A stretch of 64,000 nt of DNA from Fontisubflavum oceani (GCF_030407165.1 NZ_CP129111.1:1-64000), one strand, 5' to 3'; positions 26,622 through 35,942 are shown, numbered from the stretch's first letter. Translations and numbers: made by a program. The notes: a model not told the origin generated them from the letters alone.

Positions 26622-27112
26622 CGGTAGGGCGCATCCAATTCGAGGTTGCGGGCGATCTCCGCCTCCCAGCGCTCGCCGTTTTCCAGGAGCTTGGCCTTGT
26701 CATAGAACAGCTCTTCGCGGGTTTCGGTCGCGAATTCGAAATTCGGCCCTTCGACAATTGCATCCACCGGGCAGGCCTCTTGGCAGAAGCCGCAATAGAT
26801 GCATTTCGTCATGTCGATATCATAGCGCGTCGTCCGGCGACTGCCGTCTTCACGCGGTTCGGCATCGATGGTGATGGCCTGGGCCGGGCAGATCGCCTCG
26901 CAAAGCTTGCAGGCAATGCAACGCTCTTCGCCATTCGGATAGCGGCGAAGCGCATGCTCTCCCCGGAACCGCGGCGAGAGCGGGCCCTTTTCATGCGGGT
27001 AGTTCACGGTGGCTTTCGGCGCGAAGAAATACTTCATCCCAAGCCCGAAGCCTTTGAAGAAATCGGCCAGCAGAAAGTATTTCGCAGCGCGATTATAGTC
27101 GATCTGAGTCAT
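26618..27112 (-). CDS. nuoI: NADH-quinone oxidoreductase subunit I
   Basis: A 164-residue ferredoxin-like subunit with two [4Fe-4S] motifs, CIACKLCEAICPAQAITI and CIYCGFCQEACPVDAIVE, which carry clusters N6a and N6b. The N-terminal amphipathic part (FKGFGLGMKYFFAPKATVNY) anchors it to the membrane arm. It starts 3 bases after the nuoH stop and overlaps the following CMD-family gene by 4 bases. Confidence 0.97.
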   Translation of the reverse strand: MTQIDYNRAAKYFLLADFFKGFGLGMKYFFAPKATVNYPHEKGPLSPRFRGEHALRRYPNGEERCIACKLCEAICPAQAITIDAEPREDGSRRTTRYDIDMTKCIYCGFCQEACPVDAIVEGPNFEFATETREELFYDKAKLLENGERWEAEIARNLELDAPYR

Positions 27113-27115
27113 CGG

Positions 27116-28151
27116 TTAGCCTCCAATCGCCCAACGGGCATAGGCGCCGCCAAAAAGTTCGAATTTCGCCAGGAAGGACACGATAACGACCCAAGCGAGG
27201 GAGAACGGCAGGAACACTTTCCAGCCAAGCCGCATCAACTGATCGTAGCGATAACGCGGCGTGATGGCTTTCACCATCGCGAAGAGGAAGAAGAAGAACG
27301 CCATTTTGGCGATCATCCAAAGCGCGCCATCCGCGATGCCCGGGATCGGGGAGAGCCAACCACCAAAGAAGAGCAGCGTAATCAGCGCGCACATCAAGAA
27401 GATCGCGATATATTCACCTGCCATGAAAAGCAGGAACGGCGTCGCGGAATACTCCACCTGATAGCCCGCCACGAGTTCGGATTCCGCCTCCGGCAAGTCG
27501 AAAGGCGGTCGGTTCGTCTCGGCCAGCGAGCTGATGAAGAACAGGAACACCATCGGCAAATGCGGCAGCCAGTACCAGCTAAAGAGCCCGTAAGACCCAT
27601 CCTGCGCCCGCACGATATCGCCGAAATTCATGCTGCCCGTGGTGATGATTACCCCGATGATGATGAGGCCAATCGAGACCTCATAAGAAATCATCTGCGC
27701 CGCCGAGCGGAGCGAGCCGAGGAACGGGTATTTCGAGTTCGACGCCCACCCCCATGATCACGCCATAGACCTCGAGCGAAGACATGGCGAAGACATAAAG
27801 GATGGCCACGTTCAGATCGGCCAGAACCCAAGTGTCATTGAACGGAATGACCGCCCAGGCGATGATCGCCAGCACGAACGAGGTCATCGGGGCGAGCATG
27901 AAAACCGGCTTGTCGGCCCCGGCTGGCACGACCACCTCTTTCACGATGTATTTCAGCGCGTCGGCCACCGATTGCAGCAGGCCAAACGCCCCCACCACAT
28001 TGGGCCCGCGGCGCATCTGAACCGCTGCCCAGATCTTGCGGTCGCCATAAACCAGAAACAGAAGCGAGATCATCACGAAGCCGATGATCAACAGGCTCTG
28101 CGCGGCCATGATCAAGATGATGCCAGGGGTTGTTGTAAAGAAGCCGTCCAT
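27116..28151 (-). CDS. nuoH: NADH-quinone oxidoreductase subunit H, frame broken at a homopolymer
   Basis: The quinone-site membrane subunit of complex I, about 345 residues when repaired. The first frame ends with MSSLEVYGVIMG and the second carries WASNSKYPFLGSLRSAAQ, MISYEVSIG, ETNRPPFDLPEAESELVAGY and YSATPFLLFMAGEY, the signature of NuoH. The break is at the C5 run 27749-27753. Removing one base or adding two restores the family sequence; adding two gives the conserved GGW. As an essential-type subunit within an intact operon, true inactivation is unlikely and a sequence error is favoured. Confidence 0.93.
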
Positions 28152-28157
28152 CAGTCC

Positions 28158-28565
28158 TCACACCGTCGGTATGCCTTGCTCAGCACAGGCCGCCGCCACC
28201 ACTTCGGCGTCAAGCGTCTGCAACCCTCGCGGGAGCGCCGGTGAGATGGTGTAAACCGCATCTCCGCGCCAAACGCCACCCTCTTCCTGCACATTTGTGC
28301 GGACATGTCGCGCAAAGCCATAGCCCCGGATTAACGTATATTGCGCCGCCGCGCATTTGGCATAGTCCTCCACATCCGCGCGTGTGGCCATACCCGTCAT
28401 TTGCACCTGAAAATTAACAAGCTCGTCATCGAGAAGCCGAGTCTCGACTCCATCGTAAAACGCCGCGCGATTTGGGCTGTCCACCGGTCGACCATCGACA
28501 CAGGCCGCCAGCAGGCAGAGCGCGGCAAACCCGGTGACGACAGGAGAGAAACCCAGCCCCGCCAA
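28158..28565 (-). CDS. Putative lipoprotein embedded in the nuo operon
   Basis: A 135-residue protein with a lipoprotein signal: hydrophobic TGFAALCLLAAC with the lipobox LLAAC. The mature domain has a pattern FYDGVETRLLDDELVNFQVQ, two further Cys and an amphipathic middle. I recognise no family. Six bases separate it from both nuoG upstream and nuoH downstream, so it is cotranscribed. The start appears to be a TTG (28565); a downstream GTG is an alternative. Confidence 0.65.
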   Translation of the reverse strand: MAGLGFSPVVTGFAALCLLAACVDGRPVDSPNRAAFYDGVETRLLDDELVNFQVQMTGMATRADVEDYAKCAAAQYTLIRGYGFARHVRTNVQEEGGVWRGDAVYTISPALPRGLQTLDAEVVAAACAEQGIPTV

Positions 28566-28571
28566 GCGGCG

Positions 28572-30590
28572 TCACTCCGCCGCGATTTTGGTCGTGGTGC
28601 GGGCCTTCGCATTGGCGCTGAGTTCGGCCATCAACTGGCTTGCGCGGGTGATCGGGTTGGTCAGGTAATGATCAGTCACGGCATTGACGAAATCCGCATC
28701 GCCCGGGGCTTTCAGCGCCAGCTTTTGCCACTCATTGGCCGGCACCTCGTCGATCATCGCCAAATGCGGTGCCTCGGCCACCAGCGCCTGGCGCAATTGC
28801 GTCAGCGAGTCGTAGGGCAAGGTTGCCCCGATCTCGGCTGAGAGGGCGCGTAGGATTGCCCAATTCTCCTTCGCTTCGCCAGGGGCAAAGCTGGCGCGAA
28901 GCGCCAATTGCGGGCGACCTTCGGTGTTCACGAAGAGGCCTTGCTCCTCGGTATAGGCCGCAGCAGGCAAAATGATGTCAGCGCGATGGGCGCCCCGATC
29001 GCCATGCGACCCTTGGTAAATCACAAAGGCCCCGGCGGCGATCTCCACCTCATCGGCACCCAAGTTATAGACCACTTCGGCCCCATCCACGGCGGCGGCC
29101 ATGCCGCCTTCGGTCACGCAGCCCGCGTCCATCGCGCCGACACGGGAGGCGGCGGTGTGCAAAACGAGCAGTTGCGAGTCGGTTTCTTCGCAGAATTGCA
29201 TGACTTGGCTCAGAACCGCCTCGCCATCAGCCTCGCGCAACGCGCCTTGGCCCAAGATCACCAAGCTCTTCTTGCCCTGAACCGACGGATGCTCTTTGCC
29301 AAGCTGCGCGCTCAGGTCTTTGCGGCCCGTGCCCAGATGGACATAGTCATAGGTCAGGTCCACTGCCTCGCCGATCAGGCCGACAACTGCGCCTTTGGTC
29401 CAGGCTTTGCGGATACGCGCGTTCAACACCGGCGCTTCGGCGCGTGGATTGGTGCCGACCAGCATGATCGCCTGCGCGTCATCGATATCTTCAATCGTCG
29501 CCGTGCCAACATAGGCCGAGCGGTTGCCCGCCGGCAGTTTCGCCCCATCGGTGCGGCATTCAACGCTGCCGCCCTGCCCTTCGACAAGCTGTTTCAGTGC
29601 GAAGGCAGCCTCGACCGGGACGAGATCGCCGACCAAACCGGCCAGTTTCTTGCCTTTCATAGCTTCGGCAGCCGCTGTCAGGGCCTCGCCCCATCCGGCG
29701 GGTCGAAGCTTGCCATTTTCACGGATATAAGGCGTGTCGAGCCGCTGGCGGCGCAGCCCGTCCCAGACATAGCGCGACTTGTCGGACAGCCATTCCTCGT
29801 TCACGCCATCATGGTTACGCGGCAAAATCCGCATCACTTCGCGGCCCTTGGTATCCACCCGGATGTTGGAACCAAGCGCATCCATCACATCGATGGTCTC
29901 GGTCTTAGTCAGCTCCCAAGGCCGAGCGGTGAAGGCGTAGGGCTTCGACGTCAGCGCACCCACCGGGCAGAGGTCAACGATATTGCCCTGCAACTCAGAA
30001 TCGAGCGTCTGGCCCAGATAAGAGGTGATTTCCGCATCCTCGCCCCGGCCGGTCTGGCCCAGTTCCGGCATGCCCGCGACCTCGGTGATAAACCGCACGC
30101 AGCGGGTGCAGGAGATGCAGCGCGTCATGGCCGTGCCCACCAGCGGGCCGAGATCCATATTATCCACGGCGCGTTTCGGCTCCCGGAAGCGGGAGAAATC
30201 GACACCATAGGCCATCGCCTGATCTTGCAGATCACATTCACCACCTTGGTCGCAGATCGGGCAATCCAGCGGGTGGTTGATGAGCAGGAACTCCATCACG
30301 CCTTCACGAGCCTTCTTGACCATTGGCGAATTGGTCTTCACCACTGGCGGCTGCCCTTCTGGGCCGGGGCGCAAATCGCGCACCTGCATGGCGCAAGACG
30401 CGGCGGGTTTCGGCGGGCCGCCCACGACCTCCACCAAACACATCCGGCAATTGCCCGCGATCGACAGCCGTTCGTGATAACAGAAGCGGGGGATTTCGAC
30501 CCCGGCTTGCTCACAGGCCTGGATCAGCGTCATCGCCGGATCCACTTCAATCTCTTTGTCGTCAATGACGATTGTGCGCAGCTCGCTCAT
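28572..30590 (-). CDS. nuoG: NADH-quinone oxidoreductase subunit G
   Basis: A 672-residue iron-sulfur subunit. The N-terminal ferredoxin domain has CYHERLSIAGNCRMCLVEV and a later CAMQV for the [2Fe-2S] cluster. Next come HPLDCPICDQGGECDLQD and CISCTRCVRF for [4Fe-4S] clusters, and then a molybdopterin-oxidoreductase-like domain without cofactor. This mitochondrial-type length (about 670-690) is typical of alphaproteobacteria. It lies between the DUF5333 gene and the putative lipoprotein gene. Confidence 0.96.
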   Translation of the reverse strand: MSELRTIVIDDKEIEVDPAMTLIQACEQAGVEIPRFCYHERLSIAGNCRMCLVEVVGGPPKPAASCAMQVRDLRPGPEGQPPVVKTNSPMVKKAREGVMEFLLINHPLDCPICDQGGECDLQDQAMAYGVDFSRFREPKRAVDNMDLGPLVGTAMTRCISCTRCVRFITEVAGMPELGQTGRGEDAEITSYLGQTLDSELQGNIVDLCPVGALTSKPYAFTARPWELTKTETIDVMDALGSNIRVDTKGREVMRILPRNHDGVNEEWLSDKSRYVWDGLRRQRLDTPYIRENGKLRPAGWGEALTAAAEAMKGKKLAGLVGDLVPVEAAFALKQLVEGQGGSVECRTDGAKLPAGNRSAYVGTATIEDIDDAQAIMLVGTNPRAEAPVLNARIRKAWTKGAVVGLIGEAVDLTYDYVHLGTGRKDLSAQLGKEHPSVQGKKSLVILGQGALREADGEAVLSQVMQFCEETDSQLLVLHTAASRVGAMDAGCVTEGGMAAAVDGAEVVYNLGADEVEIAAGAFVIYQGSHGDRGAHRADIILPAAAYTEEQGLFVNTEGRPQLALRASFAPGEAKENWAILRALSAEIGATLPYDSLTQLRQALVAEAPHLAMIDEVPANEWQKLALKAPGDADFVNAVTDHYLTNPITRASQLMAELSANAKARTTTKIAAE

Positions 30591-30649
30591 CGGTGCGGGT
30601 CCTCACTGGCCCAGGTCAAATCAGCCCCAGGTGTGCCGTTCCCCGCCTT

Positions 30650-31081
30650 CTAACCCTCTCGGAGCAATCTGCCAATTGTAGAACCGGCGGAAATTTCGTC
30701 GCGGCCCACCTGACAGATGGTTTCCGGCACGTCCTCTGAGGCACCTTGCTGCGCCAACCATCGGCGCGCTAGGCCCCGCACCCGCTCTTTTTCGATGTCA
30801 TCATCAATATAGGCTGCGATCTCACTCTGAGAATAGCCGAGCGACAAGGCCCGGTTGAACAAGGGAAGCGCCGCCAACCGCGCCGGACCGCGCCGTCTTT
30901 CGATCGTCGGGCAATTGTCCTCAATCAGCCGCCCAATCGCGGCGACCAACACGCCGCTCGCGATCTGCGGGTCATCGCGCAACCCCTGCCATCTGTCCTC
31001 TTGGGCCATCGCCATCGACGTTAATAAACCGAAGCCCGAGACCAGCACGCAGAGGCCCAGCACTTTCGCATAATGTTTCAT
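30650..31081 (-). CDS. DUF5333-family exported protein in the nuo operon
   Basis: A 143-residue protein starting MKHYAKVLGLCVLVSGFGLL with a Sec signal ending in SMAMAQ. The mature part contains a Cys pair (DNCPTI and ETICQV) and helical repeats such as LFNRALSLGYSQSEIAAYID. It matches the pattern of DUF5333, which I recall as a Rhodobacterales-specific family found in nuo operons. The function is unknown; a periplasmic contact with complex I is speculative. It starts 194 bases downstream of the small membrane protein gene. Confidence 0.7.
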   Translation of the reverse strand: MKHYAKVLGLCVLVSGFGLLTSMAMAQEDRWQGLRDDPQIASGVLVAAIGRLIEDNCPTIERRRGPARLAALPLFNRALSLGYSQSEIAAYIDDDIEKERVRGLARRWLAQQGASEDVPETICQVGRDEISAGSTIGRLLREG

Positions 31082-31275
31082 CTCAAATCCTTCACGAGAT
31101 CCGTCCTGCAATCAGGATGATCTGGGGTTTGCGACATTTGATATTCAATAACACGGCGTCACTATGGGCGATTTCCTGCGCTTTTCCCCTCGAATATGGG
31201 ATTTCACGCCGATCTATGACGCACCGCGCTCGAGTCTTTCGGTCCGCGGGTAGAGCAGTTCGAGAGGTTTTGGCC

Positions 31276-31530
31276 CTAAAGCCGCACGCCCCAAAATGTG
31301 ATGATGAGGTAGATCGTCGTCGCAATGAATATGAGCGTCAAGATCGAGTAAAACGCCGTCTCCATCCGCTCCGGCGTGTTCAGCATCAGCGCGATGACCG
31401 AGGCCAGCATGGCCCCCAGAACCACGCCCAGGATCGAGCCGCCAATACCCCAAGTATAGCCCAAGACCATCCCCGCCACGCAGCAGCAGAGAAAAATCAA
31501 CGTCAAACCAACGCGATAAACGCTTGCCAT
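31276..31530 (-). CDS. Small two- or three-helix membrane protein in the nuo operon
   Basis: An 84-residue hydrophobic protein with segments VGLTLIFLCCCVAGMVLGYT, a Gly-rich SILGVVLGAMLASVIALML helix and FYSILTLIFIATTIYLIITF. The ATG at 31530 is chosen because GAGGGGCA lies 6 bases upstream; a longer in-frame version starts earlier. I know no family. It sits alone between two non-coding gaps within the nuo operon. Confidence 0.6.
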   Translation of the reverse strand: MASVYRVGLTLIFLCCCVAGMVLGYTWGIGGSILGVVLGAMLASVIALMLNTPERMETAFYSILTLIFIATTIYLIITFWGVRL

Positions 31531-31938
31531 GAAACTGCCCCTCGTCATGCATGTCGGCCCGTCATACACTGCGGGCCGGTATTCTTGATTGTTGCCAGAA
31601 TAGAAAAAATCAGATTTTCAGCAAGATCAGACTGTGCATGTGGCAACTTGGCTGAGTCCGCCGTGCCACAGGGCGCGCCTATCTCTCGTCACCAGTGTGA
31701 ATCTGACGGGGCGCAAAAGGGCCTAGAGTCCCCGGCGATGGGTCCGATGTGGACGGCCCCCTATCCACCTAATGGGAATCTAAGCAAGAGCGTTATCGAC
31801 AGGAGCAGGCCACCCAGCTAACGGACCAGCCGCGCCATCTCAGAGCGCCTGGGCCGGTGAGCGATCTTGAAGCAGCCGGACCTGCAAGGCGTGATGCCAG
31901 GATACTGATGATCTCGACGGCCTAAAAAAACGCTGTCG
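31531..31938. other. 408-base non-coding gap inside the nuo operon
   Basis: No frame here has coding character on either strand. On the transcribed (minus) strand a T7 tract (A7 at 31925-31931 on the plus strand) lies 8 bases past the nuoF stop, without a strong preceding hairpin. The gap could hold an attenuator or an internal promoter for the downstream half of the operon, but I see no defined element. Confidence 0.45.
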
Positions 31939-33228
31939 TCACTCCGCCGCGATGGCCGCGCCGCGTTTATGTTTGATCCGGTCCTCGATCTCATCGCGGA
32001 AATGCCGGATCAGGCCTTGGATCGGCCAAGCGGCGGCATCACCCAGGGCGCAGATCGTGTGGCCTTCCACCTGTTTGGTGACGTCGAGCAGCATGTCGAT
32101 CTCTTCGACCTCCGCTTCGCCCTTCACCAAACGGTCCATCACCCGCATCATCCAGCCGGTGCCTTCGCGGCAGGGCGTGCATTGGCCGCAGCTTTCGTGC
32201 TTATAGAATTTCGAGAGCCGCCAGATCGCTTTGATGATGTCGGTGGAGTTGTCCATCACGATCACCGCCGCCGTTCCAAGGCCGGATTGCTGTTCCCGCA
32301 ACCAATCGAAATCCATGATCGCGTCTTCGCGCATCACCGAGCCGGGCAGGCAAGGTACCGAGGATCCGCCGGGGATCACGGCCTTAAGATTGTCCCAGCC
32401 GCCGCGAATGCCGCCGCAATGACGCTCAATCAGCTCGTCAAACGGGATCGACATCTCTTCTTCGACGACACAAGGGTTATTCACATGGCCAGAGATCGCG
32501 AACAGCTTGGTGCCGGAGTTGTTCGGGCGGCCAAACCCCGCAAACCAATCCGCCCCCCGCCGCAGGATCGTTGGCACCACAGCGATGGATTCTACATTGT
32601 TCACGGTGGTCGGGCAGCCATAGAGCCCCGCGCCTGCCGGGAAGGGTGGTTTCATCCGCGGCATGCCCTTTTTGCCTTCAAGGCTCTCAAGCAAAGCGGT
32701 TTCTTCGCCGCAAATATATGCGCCTGCGCCATGAGCGAGGTAGAGGTCGAAATCCCACCCCGACCCGGCCGCGTTTTTGCCAAGCAAGCCATTGTCATAG
32801 CATTCATCAATCGCGGCCTGCAGCGCCTCGCGCTCGCGGATGTATTCGCCACGGATATAGATGTAGCTGACATTCGCGCCCATCGCGAAGCTCGCGATCA
32901 AACACCCTTCGATCAACGTATGCGGGTCATTCCGCATAATCTCGCGGTCTTTGCAGGTGCCGGGTTCGGATTCGTCGGCATTCACCACCAGATAGGACGG
33001 GCGGCCATCGCTTTCTTTCGGCATGAAGGACCATTTCAACCCGGTGGGGAAACCCGCCCCGCCGCGTCCGCGCAGGCCAGACCCCTTCATGATCTCCACA
33101 ATCTTATCGCGGCCCAACTGCACCAGCTTGTCAGTGCCATCCCAATGGCCACGGCTCTTCGCACCGGCCAATGTCCGGTCATGCATGCCGTAGAGATTGG
33201 TGAAAATCCGATCTTTGTCCTGGAGCAT
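31939..33228 (-). CDS. nuoF: NADH-quinone oxidoreductase subunit F
   Basis: A 429-residue NADH/FMN-binding subunit. It shows SGLRGRGGAGFPTGLKW (FMN/NADH site), NADESEPGTCKDREIM, GAGAYICGEETALLESLEG and the [4Fe-4S] motif ESCGQCTPCREGTGWM with the distal Cys in HTICALGD. It accepts hydride from NADH and passes electrons to the NuoE and NuoG clusters. It directly follows the DUF5337 gene and is distinct from the fused NuoEF-like protein at 975-2672. Confidence 0.97.
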   Translation of the reverse strand: MLQDKDRIFTNLYGMHDRTLAGAKSRGHWDGTDKLVQLGRDKIVEIMKGSGLRGRGGAGFPTGLKWSFMPKESDGRPSYLVVNADESEPGTCKDREIMRNDPHTLIEGCLIASFAMGANVSYIYIRGEYIREREALQAAIDECYDNGLLGKNAAGSGWDFDLYLAHGAGAYICGEETALLESLEGKKGMPRMKPPFPAGAGLYGCPTTVNNVESIAVVPTILRRGADWFAGFGRPNNSGTKLFAISGHVNNPCVVEEEMSIPFDELIERHCGGIRGGWDNLKAVIPGGSSVPCLPGSVMREDAIMDFDWLREQQSGLGTAAVIVMDNSTDIIKAIWRLSKFYKHESCGQCTPCREGTGWMMRVMDRLVKGEAEVEEIDMLLDVTKQVEGHTICALGDAAAWPIQGLIRHFRDEIEDRIKHKRGAAIAAE

Positions 33229-33483
33229 TTATCCGTCCTTATCCTCCGTGCCGCGCGCCCGACGGTCGCGCCGCGCCTTATGCACCTGATACGTCACAAA
33301 AAGCGCCCAGACCAGAGCCGCGATTGCCGCAAGGTCGAACAAAAACACAAACCGGGCTGGCAATCCCAACTGGCCACCCAAGAGTTGCGCCCCCATCCAG
33401 ATCACCATCGTCGCCGCCATAACAATCGCGGCCAGACGAATCTGGCGCACATTGCGGTGGTCGGGATCGGTGGATTGAGGCAT
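33229..33483 (-). CDS. DUF5337-family small membrane protein
   Basis: An 84-residue protein with two hydrophobic helices (LAAIVMAATMVIWMGAQLL and FVFLFDLAAIAALVWALFVT) and a basic C-terminus VHKARRDRRARG. It matches the DUF5337 pattern seen next to nuoF in Rhodobacteraceae. The stop immediately precedes the nuoF ATG, which suggests tight coupling. Function unknown; an assembly or accessory role for complex I is inference from position. Confidence 0.7.
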   Translation of the reverse strand: MPQSTDPDHRNVRQIRLAAIVMAATMVIWMGAQLLGGQLGLPARFVFLFDLAAIAALVWALFVTYQVHKARRDRRARGTEDKDG

Positions 33484-33569
33484 GGGTCGCGGTCACATTG
33501 GTCCTGGCCTGGTGGGTCTATCCCAGATCGCGGGCGGCGCACAATGCACACCGCCCGTTTTGGCGTGAC

Positions 33570-34118
33570 TTACTCGGTCGCCAGCACTTTCGCCTGCCCA
33601 ACCAAGTCGAACCGAGCCACCAGGGCTTTGAAACCCGGTTGCTGTTCGTTCAGCCAATCAATGCCAACCGTGTCCAGCGACGCGATTTGGTCATAGTGGT
33701 AGATACCAAATTCGCCCAAGGTCTCCGCCAGCTTTGGCCCGATCCCCGAAATGACGGTCAAGTCATCCGCTTTGCCGTCAAGTGGCGCGTCCAACAAATG
33801 GGGGCTCGCGGTGACCGGCTTGGTATCCGGCACCACGTCCGGCTCGGCGGCGATGGGCGCAGCCTCGGCGGGCTTCGGTTTCGAAGCCTCGGCTTTTGGC
33901 GCGGGAGCCGGTGCCGGTGGGGTGACATCCAGGTTGGCCGGGATCCCCCCGTCACCCACGCGTGACAGAGCCGACCAAAACGTCACCGGAGCCGTAAGAC
34001 CCAGATGCGCCCCTTGCAGCGCGGCGGCGCCATAGAACGCGGTGGAATAGTTGACCATGTGAAGAAGGTTTTGCTGAGCCGCGACGGACCCAAGCCAGAG
34101 ATTCTCTGCCAGTTTCAT
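33570..34118 (-). CDS. Helix-hairpin-helix tail protein in the nuo operon (third copy)
   Basis: A 182-residue protein. The N-terminal 60 residues (MKLAENLWLGSVAAQQNLLH onward) are helical, the middle is a Pro/Ala/Lys/Glu-rich linker, and the last 65 residues form a helix-hairpin-helix domain with ISGIGPKLAETLGEFG, YHYDQIASL and WLNEQQPGFKALVARFDL. The same tail closes NuoE and the next gene upstream. In other proteins this fold binds DNA or protein. Here it is more likely protein contact, since the partner is a respiratory complex; that is inference. Confidence 0.75.
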   Translation of the reverse strand: MKLAENLWLGSVAAQQNLLHMVNYSTAFYGAAALQGAHLGLTAPVTFWSALSRVGDGGIPANLDVTPPAPAPAPKAEASKPKPAEAAPIAAEPDVVPDTKPVTASPHLLDAPLDGKADDLTVISGIGPKLAETLGEFGIYHYDQIASLDTVGIDWLNEQQPGFKALVARFDLVGQAKVLATE

Positions 34119-34158
34119 TTTGCTCTCCTAAGCGGCAGTCACAACTTCCTCCCAAGGG

Positions 34159-34803
34159 TCAATATACATCGCCTTCATCAACTTTCTTGGAAAAATCGGT
34201 CTCACCCCCTGCGGCCAATAGCTTCGCCTGCTCGACCCAGGTGTCGCGACTGACCCGGCCCTTGAATCCTTTGAGATTGGCATCGACCCAAGCCACCTCA
34301 TCAGCAGTCCACGCGGCAATCTGATCGAAATGGTAATAGCCCATCTCGTTGAGCATCTGCTCAAGCTTCGGCCCAACGCCTTTCATCTTCTTGAGATCAT
34401 CTGCGCCACCTTCACGAGCGGCCGCGAGCCCTTGAGGTTGTGTGCCCGCATCGGAAACAGACGTTGGCGCGGGTGTCGATACAGGCGTAGGCTCTACGGC
34501 CTCTGTCGGCGCGGGTGTCTCGGGTTCTGCCTCGGGCGCCGGCGTGACCACAGGTGCTGGCGGCGCGCTTGCGGCGGTTGATGCGGGGCGCGCCATCGTC
34601 TCACTCGCCGTTTGCGCCCTGTTGCAGAAGAGCATCTTCAGCAGATAAGCCGCGCCGATGCCGACCAAAGCGCCGACGATCAGTGCCCCGAAAAACCCCC
34701 AACCCGCCGTTGAGATCAAAATGATCATCAGCAGCAGGCCCAAAACGCCACCTGCAATCCAACAGATCGTTGCGCAGCTTGGCGCGCCCGACGGCTCGTT
34801 CAT
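34159..34803 (-). CDS. Membrane-anchored helix-hairpin-helix protein in the nuo operon (second copy)
   Basis: A 214-residue protein with two hydrophobic helices near the N-terminus (IAGGVLGLLLMIILISTAG and FFGALIVGALVGIGAAYLL), a long Pro/Ala/Glu/Thr-rich linker (about residues 62-130) and a C-terminal helix-hairpin-helix domain (MKGVGPKLEQMLNEMG, YHFDQIAAW, VDANLKGFKGRVSRD). The domain is very similar to the NuoE tail. It would be tethered to the cytoplasmic membrane and could face complex I. It lies 40 bases from its neighbours. Confidence 0.78.
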   Translation of the reverse strand: MNEPSGAPSCATICWIAGGVLGLLLMIILISTAGWGFFGALIVGALVGIGAAYLLKMLFCNRAQTASETMARPASTAASAPPAPVVTPAPEAEPETPAPTEAVEPTPVSTPAPTSVSDAGTQPQGLAAAREGGADDLKKMKGVGPKLEQMLNEMGYYHFDQIAAWTADEVAWVDANLKGFKGRVSRDTWVEQAKLLAAGGETDFSKKVDEGDVY

Positions 34804-34847
34804 CTGACATCTCCCCTAGACTTGTGATGCGTTTTCGCGGTCACAAG

Positions 34848-35942
34848 CTAGCGTGAGAAATCGGCCCTGTCTTGCCTTATTCTGGAAGCGAAACCACGGG
34901 CCTGGGCGACCCAATCATCGCGTTCAATGCGGCCTTTGAACTTCAACCTGGCGTCAACCCAGGCGATCTCGGCCTCTGACCAGGCGGCGATCTGGTCGAA
35001 ATGCCAGAAGCCCAACTCGTTCAACACGCCCTCAAGCTTCGGTCCAACGCCCGAGATCCGTTTCAGATCATCGGCCCCGCCGTCGCGTGGGGCGCTCAGC
35101 GTTTCTGGTTCCACCTCAGCCACCGCCGGCTCAGAGGCAAGCGCAGCTGCTGGCTTTGGTGTCGGCGCGGCCTTTGCGGCAGGCGCAGGCGTAGCTTTGG
35201 GTTTCGCGGGCGCCTCGGCGACATCGCCGCCCGACTGGCGGCCCCAATTGGCGATCAGCGGCACTTCGGTCCCGTCGATCCGTTTGATCGTGTCGCCAAT
35301 ATCGGTGGCCAACCGCGCCGAGACGTTCAGACTGTCTTTGCCCGCTTCATAGTCTTTCAGCGAGGTAAGCCCACCCGCCGGTTCGGAGGCGTAGCGCCCA
35401 TTCTGCGGCCCGGGCGTCGGAACGCGGCCTGCGGCCATCTCATCGATAATCCAGCCCAGCTTCTCCGCCGTCAGGTCTTCGTAATAATCCTTGCCGATCT
35501 GGGCCATCGGCGCATTGGCGCAAGAGCCGAGGCATTCCACTTCTTCCCAGGAAAACTTGCCATCGGCAGAGAGTTGATGCGACCGCTTGGCGATCTTCTC
35601 CTGACACACGCCGATCAGGTCTTCTGCGCCGCAGATCATGCAGGAGGTCGTGCCGCAAACCTGGACATGCGCGACCGATCCGACCGGCTGAAGCTGGAAC
35701 ATGAAATAGAAGGTCGCGACTTCCAAGCCACGGATATGGGCCAAGCCCAGCATATCGCAGACATATTCTATGGCCGGACGGCTCAGCCATCCTTCCTGCT
35801 CCTGCGCACGCCACAGAAGCGGGATGATCGCGCTGGCCTGTCGGCCTTCGGGATATTTGGTGATCTGCGCCTCGGCCCAGGCCTGATTGGCGGGGGTAAA
35901 GGCAAAACTGTCGGGTTGGTCGGGGTGAAGACGGCGGAGCAT
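34848..35942 (-). CDS. nuoE: NADH-quinone oxidoreductase subunit E with a helix-hairpin-helix tail
   Basis: A 364-residue protein. The first roughly 200 residues are the thioredoxin-like [2Fe-2S] domain (VCGTTSCMICGAEDL and ECLGSCANAPMAQIG provide the ligands), as in NuoE of about 170-240 residues elsewhere. The rest is a Pro/Ala-rich linker and a helix-hairpin-helix domain (ISGVGPKLEGVLNELG, WHFDQIAAW, VDARLKFKGRIERDDW) shared with the two following genes. An elongated NuoE is known from Rhodobacter. The gap to nuoD carries a repeat-like element. Confidence 0.95.
   Translation of the reverse strand: MLRRLHPDQPDSFAFTPANQAWAEAQITKYPEGRQASAIIPLLWRAQEQEGWLSRPAIEYVCDMLGLAHIRGLEVATFYFMFQLQPVGSVAHVQVCGTTSCMICGAEDLIGVCQEKIAKRSHQLSADGKFSWEEVECLGSCANAPMAQIGKDYYEDLTAEKLGWIIDEMAAGRVPTPGPQNGRYASEPAGGLTSLKDYEAGKDSLNVSARLATDIGDTIKRIDGTEVPLIANWGRQSGGDVAEAPAKPKATPAPAAKAAPTPKPAAALASEPAVAEVEPETLSAPRDGGADDLKRISGVGPKLEGVLNELGFWHFDQIAAWSEAEIAWVDARLKFKGRIERDDWVAQARGFASRIRQDRADFSR

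Noticed and set aside
31117..31821. Plus-strand frame of 234 codons within the nuo accessory region
   Set aside because: It is antisense to the small membrane protein gene and to the DUF5333 leader, with no family similarity.
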